Origin: Rhodoferax sp. OV413
GTDB taxonomy: Bacteria > Pseudomonadota > Gammaproteobacteria > Burkholderiales > Burkholderiaceae_C
DNA length: 64,000 nucleotides
NCBI RefSeq assembly: GCF_900104385.1
Contig: NZ_FNJA01000003.1
Location: 62,001-126,000, forward strand
Reading direction: 5' to 3'
The notes beneath the pieces are model-generated. The model searched no databases and was not told where the DNA came from. It saw only the letters and a list, made by a program, of their open reading frames with translations. Positions within the stretch are counted from its first letter, which is position 1. The number at the start of each line of letters is the position of its first letter. The position numbers and the translations under genes are program-made. Of the stretch, positions 1 to 8,971 are shown piece after piece.

Positions 1-1325
1 ATGGACATCATGACCAGAAGCACCGCACCACCTCCGCGTTGCAGGCGCTCCATCCAGGCGTCGGATACGGATTTGCCTGTGACGGCCTCCCAAAGATAAT
101 ACAACAGGTGCCCACCATCGAGCATGGGCACAGGCAGCAGGTTCAACACACCCAGACTAACGCTGATCAGCGCCAGAAACACCAGGTACTGTGTAAAGCC
201 CAGGCTCGCCGACTTGCCCGCGTACTCGGCCACCGACAAAGGGCCGCTCAAATTCTTGATAGAGGCTTCGCCGATCAGCATACGGCCCATCATGCGCAGG
301 GTCAGACCCGACACCTCCCAGGTGCGCTCGACACCGCGCCAGATGCCGTCCCACGCGCCGTAGCGGATGGTCAGCATGTTCGGCGGCGCACCCACATAGG
401 CGCCAATGCGGCCTACCGATTGCAGACCTTCGGGCTTGGCATCTGGCGTCACGCTCAGGTCCAACATGCGGCCGTCGCGCTCGATGCGCCAGACCTGGGC
501 CACAGGCTGGCCGTCGATCAGCGAGCCACGGATGGTTTCGCGCAGCTGCTGGCCATCGACGATGCGCACCGCACCCACCTGCTGCACCAGGTCACCGCGC
601 TGCAGGCCCGATCGGGCGCCCGCGCCATCGGCTACCAGATCGCCAATCACCGGGCGGGTCCAGGGGCCAAGCACGCCGATGGTGCGGAACAGCTGGGCAT
701 CAGCCTCTGCCGCCTGCAGCGTGGCCAGCGGCATCAGCACTTCGCGGCGCGCGCCCTGCTCGGAGGTGGCCAGCTCCAGCCGCACATCGCGGCCGTCCAG
801 CGCACCGCGGGTCAGCAGCCAACGCAGGTCGTCGAACGACATCACCTCGTCCAGCGCCTCGCCGTCCCAGCCCGCGCGGGTGACAGTTTCGCCGCCCTGC
901 ACGCCGGCTTTTTCAGCGATGGAACCAATGCTGGGGCTGGCCAGAATCGCCTTGGGCTCTTCTACCCCGCTCCAGTTGACGATGGCGTACAGCAGCACAG
1001 CCAGCAGCAGATTGGCCAGCGGGCCGGCCGCCACGATCGCGGTGCGCTTGGGTAAAGTTTGGGTATTGAAGGCCAGATGCCGCTCTTCCGCTGCCACCGG
1101 CGCTTCGCGCTCGTCCAGCATCTTGACGTAGCCGCCGAGCGGAAATGCACCCAGCACGAACTCGGTGGGCGAGCCCTTGGGCTGCCAGCGCAGCAAAGGG
1201 CGGCCAAAACCGACCGAGAAGCGCAACACCTTGACGCCGCAAGCCACCGCCACCCGGTAGTGGCCGTATTCATGGATGGCGATCAGCAATCCCAGCGCTA
1301 CGACAAAAGCCACAATGGTCAGCAT
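1..1325 (-). CDS. rseP: RseP site-2 zinc metalloprotease, C-terminus cut by window edge
   Basis: Inner-membrane intramembrane protease of the M50 family. It makes the second cut of anti-sigma factor RseA in the envelope-stress response. The start at 1325 gives a first membrane segment carrying the zinc motif HEYGH at about residue 18. Two PDZ-like stretches follow, and the third zinc-ligand region reads LLPVPMLDGG near the C-terminus. About 441 codons are present against roughly 450 for E. coli RseP, so only a few residues are missing beyond base 1. It lies 28 bp downstream of dxr in the conserved cdsA-dxr-rseP order; bamA would be expected next, outside the window. Confidence 0.95.
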   Translation of the reverse strand, partial: MLTIVAFVVALGLLIAIHEYGHYRVAVACGVKVLRFSVGFGRPLLRWQPKGSPTEFVLGAFPLGGYVKMLDEREAPVAAEERHLAFNTQTLPKRTAIVAAGPLANLLLAVLLYAIVNWSGVEEPKAILASPSIGSIAEKAGVQGGETVTRAGWDGEALDEVMSFDDLRWLLTRGALDGRDVRLELATSEQGARREVLMPLATLQAAEADAQLFRTIGVLGPWTRPVIGDLVADGAGARSGLQRGDLVQQVGAVRIVDGQQLRETIRGSLIDGQPVAQVWRIERDGRMLDLSVTPDAKPEGLQSVGRIGAYVGAPPNMLTIRYGAWDGIWRGVERTWEVSGLTLRMMGRMLIGEASIKNLSGPLSVAEYAGKSASLGFTQYLVFLALISVSLGVLNLLPVPMLDGGHLLYYLWEAVTGKSVSDAWMERLQRGGGAVLLVMMS

Positions 1326-1353
1326 GGCAATCCTTTATTCAGCGTGCAGGCGG

Positions 1354-2532
1354 TTAAGCGTGCAGACCCGCCATGGCCTGCAGCGCTGCGGCGCGCGACT
1401 GCGCGTCCAACGCCAGCAAATCCTCCAGCGTCTGCGGCTTGGAGGGGCTGACCGCCTCTAAAGTTGCAAGATTGATCTGGTGGATCTGGTCAAAGCGGAT
1501 GCGACGGTCCAGAAACGCCGCCACCGCCACCTCGTTGGCCGCATTCAGCACCGCGCAGGTGCCGGACGGCGCGCGCAGGCTCTCCCAGGCCAGCTGCAGA
1601 CAGGGGAAGCGCTGCATATCCGGCACTTCGAAGGTCATGGCCGCCATCTGCGAGAAATCCAGCCGCGCCGTGCCGCTCTCAATCCGCTCGGGCCAGGACA
1701 GGCCGTAGGCAATCGGCACCCGCATGTCCGGCGTGCCCAGTTGGGCCATCACCGAGGCATCGTGGAACTGCACCATCGAATGGATGATTTGCTGCGGATG
1801 GATCACCACCTCGATCTGCTCGGGCGTGACGCCAAACAGGTACTTGGCCTCAATCACCTCCAAGGCCTTGTTCATCATGGTGGCCGAATCCACCGATATC
1901 TTGCGGCCCATGGCGAAGTTGGGGTGGGCGCAGGCCTGCTCGGGGGTCACGTCGCGCAGGGTGGCCGGGTCGCGGGTGCGGAACGGGCCGCCCGACGAGG
2001 TCAGCATGATCTTCTCGATGCGCCGCGGCCAGACCGCCGGGTCTTCGGGCAGCGACTGGAACACCGCCGAATGCTCGCTGTCGATAGGCAGCAGCAGCGC
2101 CCCGCCCTGTTTCACGGCCGCCAGGAACACCTCGCCACCAACCACCAGCGCTTCTTTGTTGGCCAGCAGCAAACGCTTGCCGGCGCGCGCCGCGGCCAGG
2201 CACGGGGCCAGGCCGGCAGCGCCGACGATCGCCGCCATCACCGCATCTACATCCGCATGCGACGCTACCATTTTAATAGCTTCTTCCGCAGACAGTACCT
2301 GCGTCGGAAGGCTGTTTTGCTTGATTTTCTCAGCCAGCAACGCGGCATGCGGCACACTTGCCATCACGGCGAATTTGGGCTTGAACTGCGCGCACTGCTG
2401 CAGCATCAGGTCCACTTGGGTGGCCGCCGTCAACGCGAAAATTTCGAACCGGCCCGGGTGGCGTGCCACCACGTCCAGGGTACTGGTGCCCACCGAACCG
2501 GTGGAACCCAAAATCGTCAAAACCTGTTTCAT
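1354..2532 (-). CDS. dxr: 1-deoxy-D-xylulose 5-phosphate reductoisomerase
   Basis: Cytosolic NADPH-dependent enzyme converting DXP to 2-C-methyl-D-erythritol 4-phosphate, the committed step of the MEP isoprenoid pathway. The N-terminal nucleotide-binding motif ILGSTGSVGTSTLDVV is clear. The metal and substrate loops PIDSEHSA, SSGGPFR and SMVQFHDASV are present. At 392 aa it is close to E. coli Dxr (398 aa). The stretch around residues 69-90 is encoded by a copy of the dispersed repeat at 2263-2329. By my remembered E. coli sequence, protein length there is unchanged, so the repeat is tolerated in a variable segment. The gene sits 7 bp after cdsA in the same operon. Confidence 0.97.
   Translation of the reverse strand: MKQVLTILGSTGSVGTSTLDVVARHPGRFEIFALTAATQVDLMLQQCAQFKPKFAVMASVPHAALLAEKIKQNSLPTQVLSAEEAIKMVASHADVDAVMAAIVGAAGLAPCLAAARAGKRLLLANKEALVVGGEVFLAAVKQGGALLLPIDSEHSAVFQSLPEDPAVWPRRIEKIMLTSSGGPFRTRDPATLRDVTPEQACAHPNFAMGRKISVDSATMMNKALEVIEAKYLFGVTPEQIEVVIHPQQIIHSMVQFHDASVMAQLGTPDMRVPIAYGLSWPERIESGTARLDFSQMAAMTFEVPDMQRFPCLQLAWESLRAPSGTCAVLNAANEVAVAAFLDRRIRFDQIHQINLATLEAVSPSKPQTLEDLLALDAQSRAAALQAMAGLHA
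2263..2329 (+). repeat. Dispersed palindromic repeat, copy inside dxr
   Basis: It matches the family layout seen elsewhere in the window: GCTA, an AT spacer, AATAGCT, a GCAG...CTGCG stem core, GGC, then a T-rich tail. The stem arms differ from the consensus but still partly pair. It lies fully within the dxr reading frame and does not break it. Confidence 0.6.
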
Positions 2533-2539
2533 ACCGTCT

Positions 2540-3391
2540 TCAGCCTACGATGGATGCCAGCATCATGGCCAGCGGCAGCGTGGGCAAGAGCGCGTCAACC
2601 CGGTCCAGCACGCCGCCGTGGCCGGGCAGCAGGCCGCTGCTGTCCTTGACGCCGGCGCTGCGCTTGATCAGTGACTCGACCAGATCGCCGACCACGCTCA
2701 TCGCCGCCATGAACAAGGCGGCCAGCAGCAACAGCAGGCCGCTCTGGTGCGCGAGGCGGGTGTACAGGCTGGGCACTTGCGCCTGCCAGGCACCGTCGGC
2801 CCAGACCCAGACCAGGGCCAGCACGACTACACCCAGCATGCCGCCACACACGCCTTCCCAGCTTTTGCCGGGGCTGATGGCGGGGGCCAGCTTGTTCTTG
2901 AAAAATTTAGTGCCAAACGCGCGGCCGGCAAAGTAGGCACCAATGTCGGCCACCCAGACCAGCAGCAGCACCGACAGCAAGAAATTGGTGCCGACCACAC
3001 GGGCCTGGCAGATCGCCAGCCAGGCGGCCCACAGGGCGATAAAGCCGACCAAGCCGCGCAAAGCGCTGGAAATCCGTGCCCAACCGTCCACGCCGCGGCG
3101 CAGCAGCCAGGCGCCAACCAGCACCCAGGCGGCGCCAACCACGGTCCACAAGGTCGGCATGTGTGCGGTCAGCAAGCCCATGATCCAGGACAGGGCGCAG
3201 GCCACGACCATCAGCATCGCCAGGCCCAGGGCCTTGGGTTGCGACAGGCCGTTCATCTTGCCCCATTCCCAGGCGGCGGAGGCGATGGCCAGCACCGCCA
3301 GCAGGCACAGGGGTTCAGGGGCCGGATAGAACAACGCAGGCAGAAGAAAGGCCAACAAGACGATGGCCGTGATGACACGTTGCTTCAGCAT
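2540..3391 (-). CDS. cdsA: Phosphatidate cytidylyltransferase
   Basis: Integral inner-membrane enzyme making CDP-diacylglycerol from phosphatidate and CTP, the entry point to bacterial phospholipids. I chose the start at 3391 (MLKQRVITAIVL) because it gives 283 aa, the normal family length, and directly opens the first membrane helix. An upstream in-frame start at 3478 would lie inside uppS and add a non-conserved proline/arginine-rich tail. The C-terminal family signature is visible as SVVGDLVESLIKRSAGVKDS followed by LLPGHGGVLDRVD. It follows uppS by 10 bp. Confidence 0.95.
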   Translation of the reverse strand: MLKQRVITAIVLLAFLLPALFYPAPEPLCLLAVLAIASAAWEWGKMNGLSQPKALGLAMLMVVACALSWIMGLLTAHMPTLWTVVGAAWVLVGAWLLRRGVDGWARISSALRGLVGFIALWAAWLAICQARVVGTNFLLSVLLLVWVADIGAYFAGRAFGTKFFKNKLAPAISPGKSWEGVCGGMLGVVVLALVWVWADGAWQAQVPSLYTRLAHQSGLLLLLAALFMAAMSVVGDLVESLIKRSAGVKDSSGLLPGHGGVLDRVDALLPTLPLAMMLASIVG

Positions 3392-3401
3392 GGAAGGCGG
3401 C

Positions 3402-4127
3402 TCAGGTAGCCGAAGCAGCCGAGGTGACCTGCTCCGAGGTTTTGCCAAAGCGGCGTTCGCGGCGGTTGTAGACGGCAATCGCCTCGTCCAGCGCGGCCTC
3501 GTCGAATTCGGGCCAGAGTTTTTCGCTGAAAACCAGCTCGGAGTACGCGACCTGCCAGAGCAGGAAGTTGCTGATGCGGAACTCGCCGCCGGTGCGTATC
3601 AGCAGGTCAGGATCGGGCGAATGGGCCAAGGCCATGGCCCGGTCCATGCTCTTTTCGGTAATCGCCTCGCCCGCGGCAGCCAGCTTTTGCGCGGCCTGGG
3701 CGATGTCCCAGCGGCCGCCGTAGTTAAAGCAGATGTTCAACACCAGCTTGCTGTTTTCGGCGGTTTCTTTCTCGGCTTCCAGCAAGCCGTTGCGGACCTT
3801 GTCCGACAGCGCCGACAGATTGCCCACAAAGTGTAGCTGCGCGCCGTTCGCCTTCAGCTTGACGACTTCCTTGGCCAGCACGCTGACCATCAGCGACATC
3901 AGGCCGGAGACTTCCTCGGCCGGGCGGTCCCAGTTCTCGGACGAGAACGCGAATACTGTGAGCACGCCGACGCCGCGGTCCAAGCAGGCCTGCACGCAGC
4001 GCCGCAACGCATCCACGCCCTGGTGGTGGCCAGCCAGGCGCGGCATGAAGCGCCGGTTCGCCCAGCGGCCGTTGCCATCCATGACGATGGCGATGTGGTG
4101 GGGAACAGCGGTGGGGAGAGCGGCCAT
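3402..4127 (-). CDS. uppS: Undecaprenyl diphosphate synthase (cis-prenyltransferase)
   Basis: Condenses farnesyl diphosphate with isopentenyl diphosphate units to form the C55 lipid carrier for peptidoglycan and O-antigen. The catalytic Asp lies in IVMDGNGRWANRR near residue 18. The C-terminal RTGGEFRISNFLLWQ motif is intact. At 241 aa it is normal for the family. Its substrate FPP is made by IspA, encoded at 34649-35602 in this same window. It is the fifth gene of the rpsB-rseP run, 22 bp after frr. Confidence 0.97.
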   Translation of the reverse strand: MAALPTAVPHHIAIVMDGNGRWANRRFMPRLAGHHQGVDALRRCVQACLDRGVGVLTVFAFSSENWDRPAEEVSGLMSLMVSVLAKEVVKLKANGAQLHFVGNLSALSDKVRNGLLEAEKETAENSKLVLNICFNYGGRWDIAQAAQKLAAAGEAITEKSMDRAMALAHSPDPDLLIRTGGEFRISNFLLWQVAYSELVFSEKLWPEFDEAALDEAIAVYNRRERRFGKTSEQVTSAASAT

Positions 4128-4149
4128 CGGGGCAGTCAGGACAACAGCC

Positions 4150-4710
4150 TCAAACGGCCATGATGTCGGCTTCTTTGGCGACTACCAGTTGATCCACTTC
4201 CGCGATGTGACGGTCGGTGATCTTCTGGATATCGGCTTCAGCGCGCTTCTGGTCGTCTTCCGAGGCCAGCTTGTCCTTGACCAGCTTTTTCACGGCTTCG
4301 TTCGCGTCGCGGCGCACATTGCGCACGACGATCTTGGCGCTCTCACCTTCGGTGCGGGCCAGCTTGGTCAGCTCCTTGCGGCGCTCTTCGCTCATGGCGG
4401 GCATGGGCACGCGGATCAGGTCGCCCATGGACGCGGGGTTCAGGCCCAGATGGCTGTCGCGGATGGCTTTTTCCACCTTGGCGGCCATGCTCTTTTCCCA
4501 GGGCTGGACGCCGATGGTGCGCGAGTCGATCAGCGACACATTGGCCACCTGGCTGATCGGCACCATGGAGCCGTAGTAGTCGACCTGCACGGTATCCAGC
4601 AAAGCCGGATTGGCGCGGCCGGTGCGGATCTTGGCCAGGTTGTTTTTGAAGGCCACGATGGACTGGTCCATCCTGGCTTGTAGATTGGTTTTAACGTCGG
4701 CGATGGTCAT
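4150..4710 (-). CDS. frr: Ribosome recycling factor
   Basis: Releases ribosomes from mRNA after termination, together with EF-G. The start at 4710 ([16 protein letters not shown]) is chosen because a strong Shine-Dalgarno GAGGAGAAAAAT directly precedes it and the 186-aa product matches the family length. An upstream in-frame ATG at 4764 would run into pyrH. The characteristic segment [21 protein letters not shown] lies near residues 27-47. The gene is 22 bp after pyrH. Confidence 0.97.
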   Translation of the reverse strand: MTIADVKTNLQARMDQSIVAFKNNLAKIRTGRANPALLDTVQVDYYGSMVPISQVANVSLIDSRTIGVQPWEKSMAAKVEKAIRDSHLGLNPASMGDLIRVPMPAMSEERRKELTKLARTEGESAKIVVRNVRRDANEAVKKLVKDKLASEDDQKRAEADIQKITDRHIAEVDQLVVAKEADIMAV

Positions 4711-4732
4711 ATTTTTCTCCTCAAGGACCGGA

Positions 4733-5455
4733 TCAGGCGTGGACCAGAGTTCCTTCGTCTTCACCCATGACCACGCGTTTCAGCGCGCCGTGCTTGAAGA
4801 TCGAGAACACCTTGATCGGCAGCTTCTGGTCGCGGCACAGCGCGAAAGCGGTGGCGTCCATGATGCCCAGATTTTGCGACATGGCCTCGTCGAACGACAG
4901 GCTGGCGTAGCGGGTGGCCTTGGGGTCTTTCTTCGGGTCGGCGGTGTAGACACCATCGACCTTGGTGGCCTTGAGCACCACCTGCGCACCGATTTCGGCG
5001 CCGCGCAAAGCTGCCGCCGTGTCGGTGGTGAAAAACGGGTTGCCGGTACCTGCCGCGAACACCACAACCTTGCCCTCTTCCAGGTACTGCAAGGCCTTGG
5101 GCCGCACATAGGGCTCGACCACCTGGTCGATGGCAATGGCCGACATCACGCGGGCGGTCAGGCCGGCCTTGTTCATCGCGTCGGCCAGCGCCAGTGCATT
5201 CATCACCGTGGCCAGCATGCCCATGTAATCGGCGGTGGCGCGGTCCATACCGACCGAGCCGCCAGCGACACCGCGGAAGATGTTGCCGCCACCGATTACC
5301 ACCGCCACTTCCACCCCCAGACGGGTGACCTCGGCCACCTCTTCCACCATGCGCACGATGGTGTCACGGTTGATGCCGAACTGGTCGTCCCCCATCAACG
5401 CCTCCCCCGACAGCTTGAGCAAGATCCGCTTGTAGGCTGGTTGGGATTGGGTCAT
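4733..5455 (-). CDS. pyrH: Uridylate kinase
   Basis: Hexameric amino-acid-kinase-fold enzyme phosphorylating UMP to UDP. The N-terminal KLSGEALMG phosphate loop, the IGGGNIFRG segment and the [16 protein letters not shown] motif near the C-terminus are all present. Length is 240 aa, as in E. coli (241 aa). The gap to tsf upstream is 84 bp, the largest inside this operon apart from small spacers, so it may have some independent expression, though I see no clear promoter there. Confidence 0.97.
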   Translation of the reverse strand: MTQSQPAYKRILLKLSGEALMGDDQFGINRDTIVRMVEEVAEVTRLGVEVAVVIGGGNIFRGVAGGSVGMDRATADYMGMLATVMNALALADAMNKAGLTARVMSAIAIDQVVEPYVRPKALQYLEEGKVVVFAAGTGNPFFTTDTAAALRGAEIGAQVVLKATKVDGVYTADPKKDPKATRYASLSFDEAMSQNLGIMDATAFALCRDQKLPIKVFSIFKHGALKRVVMGEDEGTLVHA

Positions 5456-5539
5456 AGGAGTTCCTCGAATAGATGGATGAAAGTGGGGAATGGTAGGGGC
5501 AAAACAGGTCGCTACAGTGTCGGTATTGCGTCTGCGCGG

Positions 5540-6460
5540 TTAAGCAGCGGTTTTAGCCGCGGCCACTTGGGCAGCCACTTCGGCTGCGAAGTCATCGACC
5601 TTCTTCTCAATGCCTTCGCCCACCACAAACATGGTGAACGCCTTCACGGTGGTGCCGGTGGCCTTGAGCATTTGCTCAACGGTTTGCTTGTCGTTCTTGA
5701 CGAAAGACTGGTTGAACAACGAGACTTCCTTCAGGTACTTTTGCACGCCGCCTTCGATGCGCTTGGTCACGATTTCGTCGGACTGCACAGGCTTGCCGGC
5801 GGCCACAGCCACAGCAGCGTCTTCAGCAGCCTTGGCGGCAGCCACCGAGCGCTCTTTGGCGATCAGATCGGCAGGCACGTCGGCACTGGTCAGGGCCACG
5901 GGCTTCATGGCGGCGATGTGCATGGCCACGTCCTTGGCAGCCACTTCGTCGCCTTCAAACTCGACCACCACGCCAATGCGCGTGCCGTGCAGGTAGCCGG
6001 CCAGCTTGGAGCCGGAGAATTGCTTGAAGCGGCGGAAGGTCATGTTTTCGCCGATCTTTCCGATCAGGCCCTTGCGCACGTCTTCCAGGGTCGGGCCAAA
6101 GCCGTCTTGCGAGTAGCTCAGCGCGCCCAGGGCTGCCACGTCGGCAGGGTTGTGCTTGGCGATCAGTTCAACCGCGCCTTGGGCCAGTGCCAGGAAGCTG
6201 TCGTTCTTGGTCACGAAGTCGGTTTCGCAGTTGACTTCAAGCAAAGCGCCCACGCCAGCGTCGAAGTAGCTGGTGACCACGCCTTCGGCGGTGATACGCG
6301 AAGCGGCCTTGCCAGCCTTGCTGCCGAGCTTGACGCGCAGCAGCTCTTCGGCCTTGCCCATATCGCCTTCGGCTTCGGTCAGGGCCTTCTTGCATTCCAT
6401 CATGGGGGCATCGGTCTTGCCACGCAGTTCAGCGACCATGCTTGCGGTAATTGCAGCCAT
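5540..6460 (-). CDS. tsf: Elongation factor Ts
   Basis: Guanine nucleotide exchange factor for EF-Tu. The start at 6460 ([13 protein letters not shown]) is preceded by a GGAG Shine-Dalgarno; the in-frame ATG six codons earlier has none. The EF-Ts signatures [16 protein letters not shown] and [14 protein letters not shown]-like (here [14 protein letters not shown]) appear in order. The product is 306 aa, typical for beta-proteobacteria. It follows rpsB, separated by a hairpin with a T-tract at 6494-6522. Confidence 0.97.
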   Translation of the reverse strand: MAAITASMVAELRGKTDAPMMECKKALTEAEGDMGKAEELLRVKLGSKAGKAASRITAEGVVTSYFDAGVGALLEVNCETDFVTKNDSFLALAQGAVELIAKHNPADVAALGALSYSQDGFGPTLEDVRKGLIGKIGENMTFRRFKQFSGSKLAGYLHGTRIGVVVEFEGDEVAAKDVAMHIAAMKPVALTSADVPADLIAKERSVAAAKAAEDAAVAVAAGKPVQSDEIVTKRIEGGVQKYLKEVSLFNQSFVKNDKQTVEQMLKATGTTVKAFTMFVVGEGIEKKVDDFAAEVAAQVAAAKTAA

Positions 6461-6493
6461 ATATTTCTCCGTCTTCAATAATCAAAAATGTGT

Positions 6494-6522
6494 AAAAAAA
6501 AGGGGGCTTGCGCCCCTCTTTG
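6494..6522 (-). terminator. Hairpin plus T-run between rpsB and tsf (partial terminator/attenuator)
   Basis: Read on the minus strand the stretch is GAGGGGCGCAAGCCCCC followed by eight T, a GC stem with a GCAA tetraloop and U-tract. It lies just after the rpsB stop and before the tsf ribosome site, so it probably reduces rather than abolishes read-through into tsf. Confidence 0.8.
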
Positions 6523-6553
6523 ATCGCAGCAGTGCGCCGCGCCATGGGAGCGC

Positions 6554-7309
6554 TTAGGCTGCAGCAGCCTCGTTCACTTCCACGAATTCGTCAGCGCTCT
6601 CAGCCGCTACGGCCTTGACCACGTCGTTGCCAGCACTGTTGCGGCCTTCGATGATTGCGTCGGCGATGCCACGAGCGTACAAAGTGACAGCCTTGGAGGA
6701 GTCATCGTTGCCGGGGATCACGTAGTCAATGCCTTCGGGCGAGTGGTTGGTGTCGACCACGCCGATCAGCGGGATGCCCAGCTTGCGGGCTTCCAGGATG
6801 GCGATCTTGTGGAAGCCCACGTCGATCACGAAAATCGCGTCAGGCAGAGCGGTCATGTCTTGGATGCCGCCGATGTCTTTTTCCAGCTTGACCATTTCGC
6901 GAGCGAACATCAGCTGTTCTTTCTTGCTCATCGCGTCCAGACCGGCTTCTTGCTGGATCTTCATGTCTTTCAGACGCTTGATCGAGGTCTTGACGGTCTT
7001 GAAATTGGTCAGCATGCCGCCGAGCCAGCGTTGGTCGACGTAAGGCACGCCAGCACGCTGGGCTTCACCGGCGACGATTTCGCGGGCTTGGCGCTTGGTA
7101 CCGACCATCAGGATGGTGCCACGGTTGGCGGTCAGCTGCTTGGCAAACTTGGCCGCTTCCTGGAACATCGGCAGCGATTTTTCCAGGTTGATGATGTGGA
7201 TTTTGTTGCGGTGACCGAAGATGAACGGAGCCATCTTGGGGTTCCAGAAACGGGTTTGGTGGCCAAAATGGACACCAGCTTCGAGCATTTCGCGCATGTT
7301 GACGGACAT
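6554..7309 (-). CDS. rpsB: 30S ribosomal protein S2
   Basis: Small-subunit ribosomal protein. The N-terminal signature [20 protein letters not shown] and the central [14 protein letters not shown] and [12 protein letters not shown] motifs are diagnostic. The length of 251 aa is normal, with an acidic Ala/Glu-rich tail. AAGGA lies 8 bases before the ATG. It is the first gene of the operon and diverges from the amidase gene at 7506. The 196-bp gap between them must hold both promoters, but I could not pick a convincing -35/-10 pair for either. Confidence 0.98.
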   Translation of the reverse strand: MSVNMREMLEAGVHFGHQTRFWNPKMAPFIFGHRNKIHIINLEKSLPMFQEAAKFAKQLTANRGTILMVGTKRQAREIVAGEAQRAGVPYVDQRWLGGMLTNFKTVKTSIKRLKDMKIQQEAGLDAMSKKEQLMFAREMVKLEKDIGGIQDMTALPDAIFVIDVGFHKIAILEARKLGIPLIGVVDTNHSPEGIDYVIPGNDDSSKAVTLYARGIADAIIEGRNSAGNDVVKAVAAESADEFVEVNEAAAA

Positions 7310-7505
7310 GGAGTTTTCCTTAAGGTTGCGTCTAAAATTCAGTCCGATTTGCCGCTGAAGTCGGGTACCTTGAGTACCTCGCTACAGAGCAACACCTTGA
7401 ATGGACTGGTTTGCGATTTGTTTTCCTGCAACAGTCAATACGAGTCTGACCGATCAGCAAAACCCAAGGAGTGTAGCACGCTCCTTCCCACCCCGCCTGG
7501 ACACC

Positions 7506-8876
7506 ATGCGCCCTGACCTGATTAGCACCCGCCAAAGCCTGTTGTCCCAGCAGAGCCATCCCGCTACCGAGATCGACCACTGCATCGCCGTGGCCCAGTC
7601 AGATGCCTGCCGCGCCGCGTTTGTGCAACCCACGTTCGACGCCGCCCGGGCCGCCGCCGCGCAGCCGGGCGTGGTTGACACCCCGCTGGCCGGCCTCAGC
7701 GTGTCGGTGAAAGACCTGTTCGACGTCGAAGGCCAGGTCAGCAAGGCCGGCTCCACGTTGCTGGCCGACCACGCCCCGGCCCGCGCCGATTGCCCGGCTG
7801 TGTCCCGGCTGCGGGCCGCGGGCGGCGCGCTGATAGGCCGTACCCATATGGTGGAGTTCGCCTTCTCGGGCGTGGGCGTGAACCCGCACTTCGGCACGCC
7901 TGCGGCCTGGGACGGCCGCTACGACCAGGTCGCCGGCGCGCGCATCTACGGGCCGGTGCCGCGGGTGCCGGGCGGCTCGTCCTCGGGCGCCGCGGTGTCG
8001 GTGGCTACCGGCGCGGCCTTCATCGGCTTGGGCTCGGACACCGGCGGCTCGATCCGCATCCCGGCGGCGCTGAACGGCATCGTCGGCTTCAAAAGCACGG
8101 CCCGGCTGGTGCCCACGGTGGGCGCCATCCCTTTGTCCAGCACGCTGGACACCGTTTGCGCCATGACCCGCAGCGTGCGCGACGCGGTGCTGGCGCATGA
8201 AATCCTGGCCCAGCGCAAGGTGCTGCGCAACGACGCGCCACTGTCCCAGTACCGCATCGCCGTCGCCCAAAGCGGCTTTCTGGACAACCTGGACAGCACC
8301 GTCGCCAAAGCCTTCGAGCGTGCGCTGCAGCGCCTGCGCGATGCCGGCGCCACCCTGGTCAACCTGCCGCTGGCCGAGGTGCGCGAGCTGACAACCATCC
8401 AGGCCACCGGCGGCTTTTCGGCCGTCGAGGCCTATGCCTGGCACCGGCCGATGCTGGCGCGTGGACCCAGCATCCGCTCGACCTACGACCCCCGCGTGCT
8501 GGCGCGCATCGAGCGCGGCGCGCAGATGCGGGCTTTTGAATACATGGAGCTGGTCGAAGCCCGCCGCGCCTGGATAGCCAAGATGGAGCTGGCGCTGCTG
8601 GGCTTTGACGCCGTAGTCTCGCCCACCGTGCCTATCGTCGCCCCGCCCATTGCCAACGTGGCACCCGGCGTAGCCCGCGACGACGCGTTCTTCCACGCCA
8701 ACGGCCTGCTGCTGCGCAACCCCAGCGTGGTCAATATGCTGGACGGCTGCGCAATCTCGCTGCCGTGCCATACAGCCGACGAACTGCCCGTCGGCCTGAT
8801 GCTGTGGCACGCCGCCCTGCACGACGACAGCCTGCTGAACATCGCACTGCAAGCCGAGAAAGCACTACAGTTCTGA
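7506..8876 (+). CDS. Amidase-signature-family hydrolase
   Basis: Amidase of the GatA/AtzF superfamily with the Ser-cisSer-Lys triad. The catalytic Lys is in SVKDLFDVEG near residue 72, the cis-Ser in GGSSSGAA near 160, and the nucleophilic Ser in LGSDTGGSIRIPAALNG near 184. I start at ATG 7506 (456 aa) rather than the upstream frame start at 7401, because the upstream part lies in the promoter region shared with rpsB and looks non-coding. The substrate cannot be read from sequence. Its stop codon lies at the border of a repeat copy. The next gene encodes an amino-acid-oxidising flavoprotein, which may hint at an amide or amino-acid substrate. Confidence 0.85.
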   Translation: MRPDLISTRQSLLSQQSHPATEIDHCIAVAQSDACRAAFVQPTFDAARAAAAQPGVVDTPLAGLSVSVKDLFDVEGQVSKAGSTLLADHAPARADCPAVSRLRAAGGALIGRTHMVEFAFSGVGVNPHFGTPAAWDGRYDQVAGARIYGPVPRVPGGSSSGAAVSVATGAAFIGLGSDTGGSIRIPAALNGIVGFKSTARLVPTVGAIPLSSTLDTVCAMTRSVRDAVLAHEILAQRKVLRNDAPLSQYRIAVAQSGFLDNLDSTVAKAFERALQRLRDAGATLVNLPLAEVRELTTIQATGGFSAVEAYAWHRPMLARGPSIRSTYDPRVLARIERGAQMRAFEYMELVEARRAWIAKMELALLGFDAVVSPTVPIVAPPIANVAPGVARDDAFFHANGLLLRNPSVVNMLDGCAISLPCHTADELPVGLMLWHAALHDDSLLNIALQAEKALQF

Positions 8877-8926
8877 TAGCTACCTGCGCAGATCCAATCT
8901 GCGATAGCGGTATTTTTCTTATATAA
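8868..8926 (+). repeat. Dispersed palindromic repeat at the 3' end of the amidase gene
   Basis: It contains TGATAGCTACCTGCGCAG, a short loop, CTGCG, AGCGG and a T-rich tail. The amidase stop codon TGA overlaps its first bases. Arms CTGCGCAGAT and ATCTGCG can pair. Confidence 0.7.
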
Positions 8927-8971
8927 AAACAGGGTTTCCATGTCGATTGTGAAGATGCGGGTGTTTGCCGC

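Noticed and set aside
4610-6481. 623-codon plus-strand open frame
   Set aside because: Antisense to frr, pyrH and tsf; His/Gly-rich with no family resemblance.
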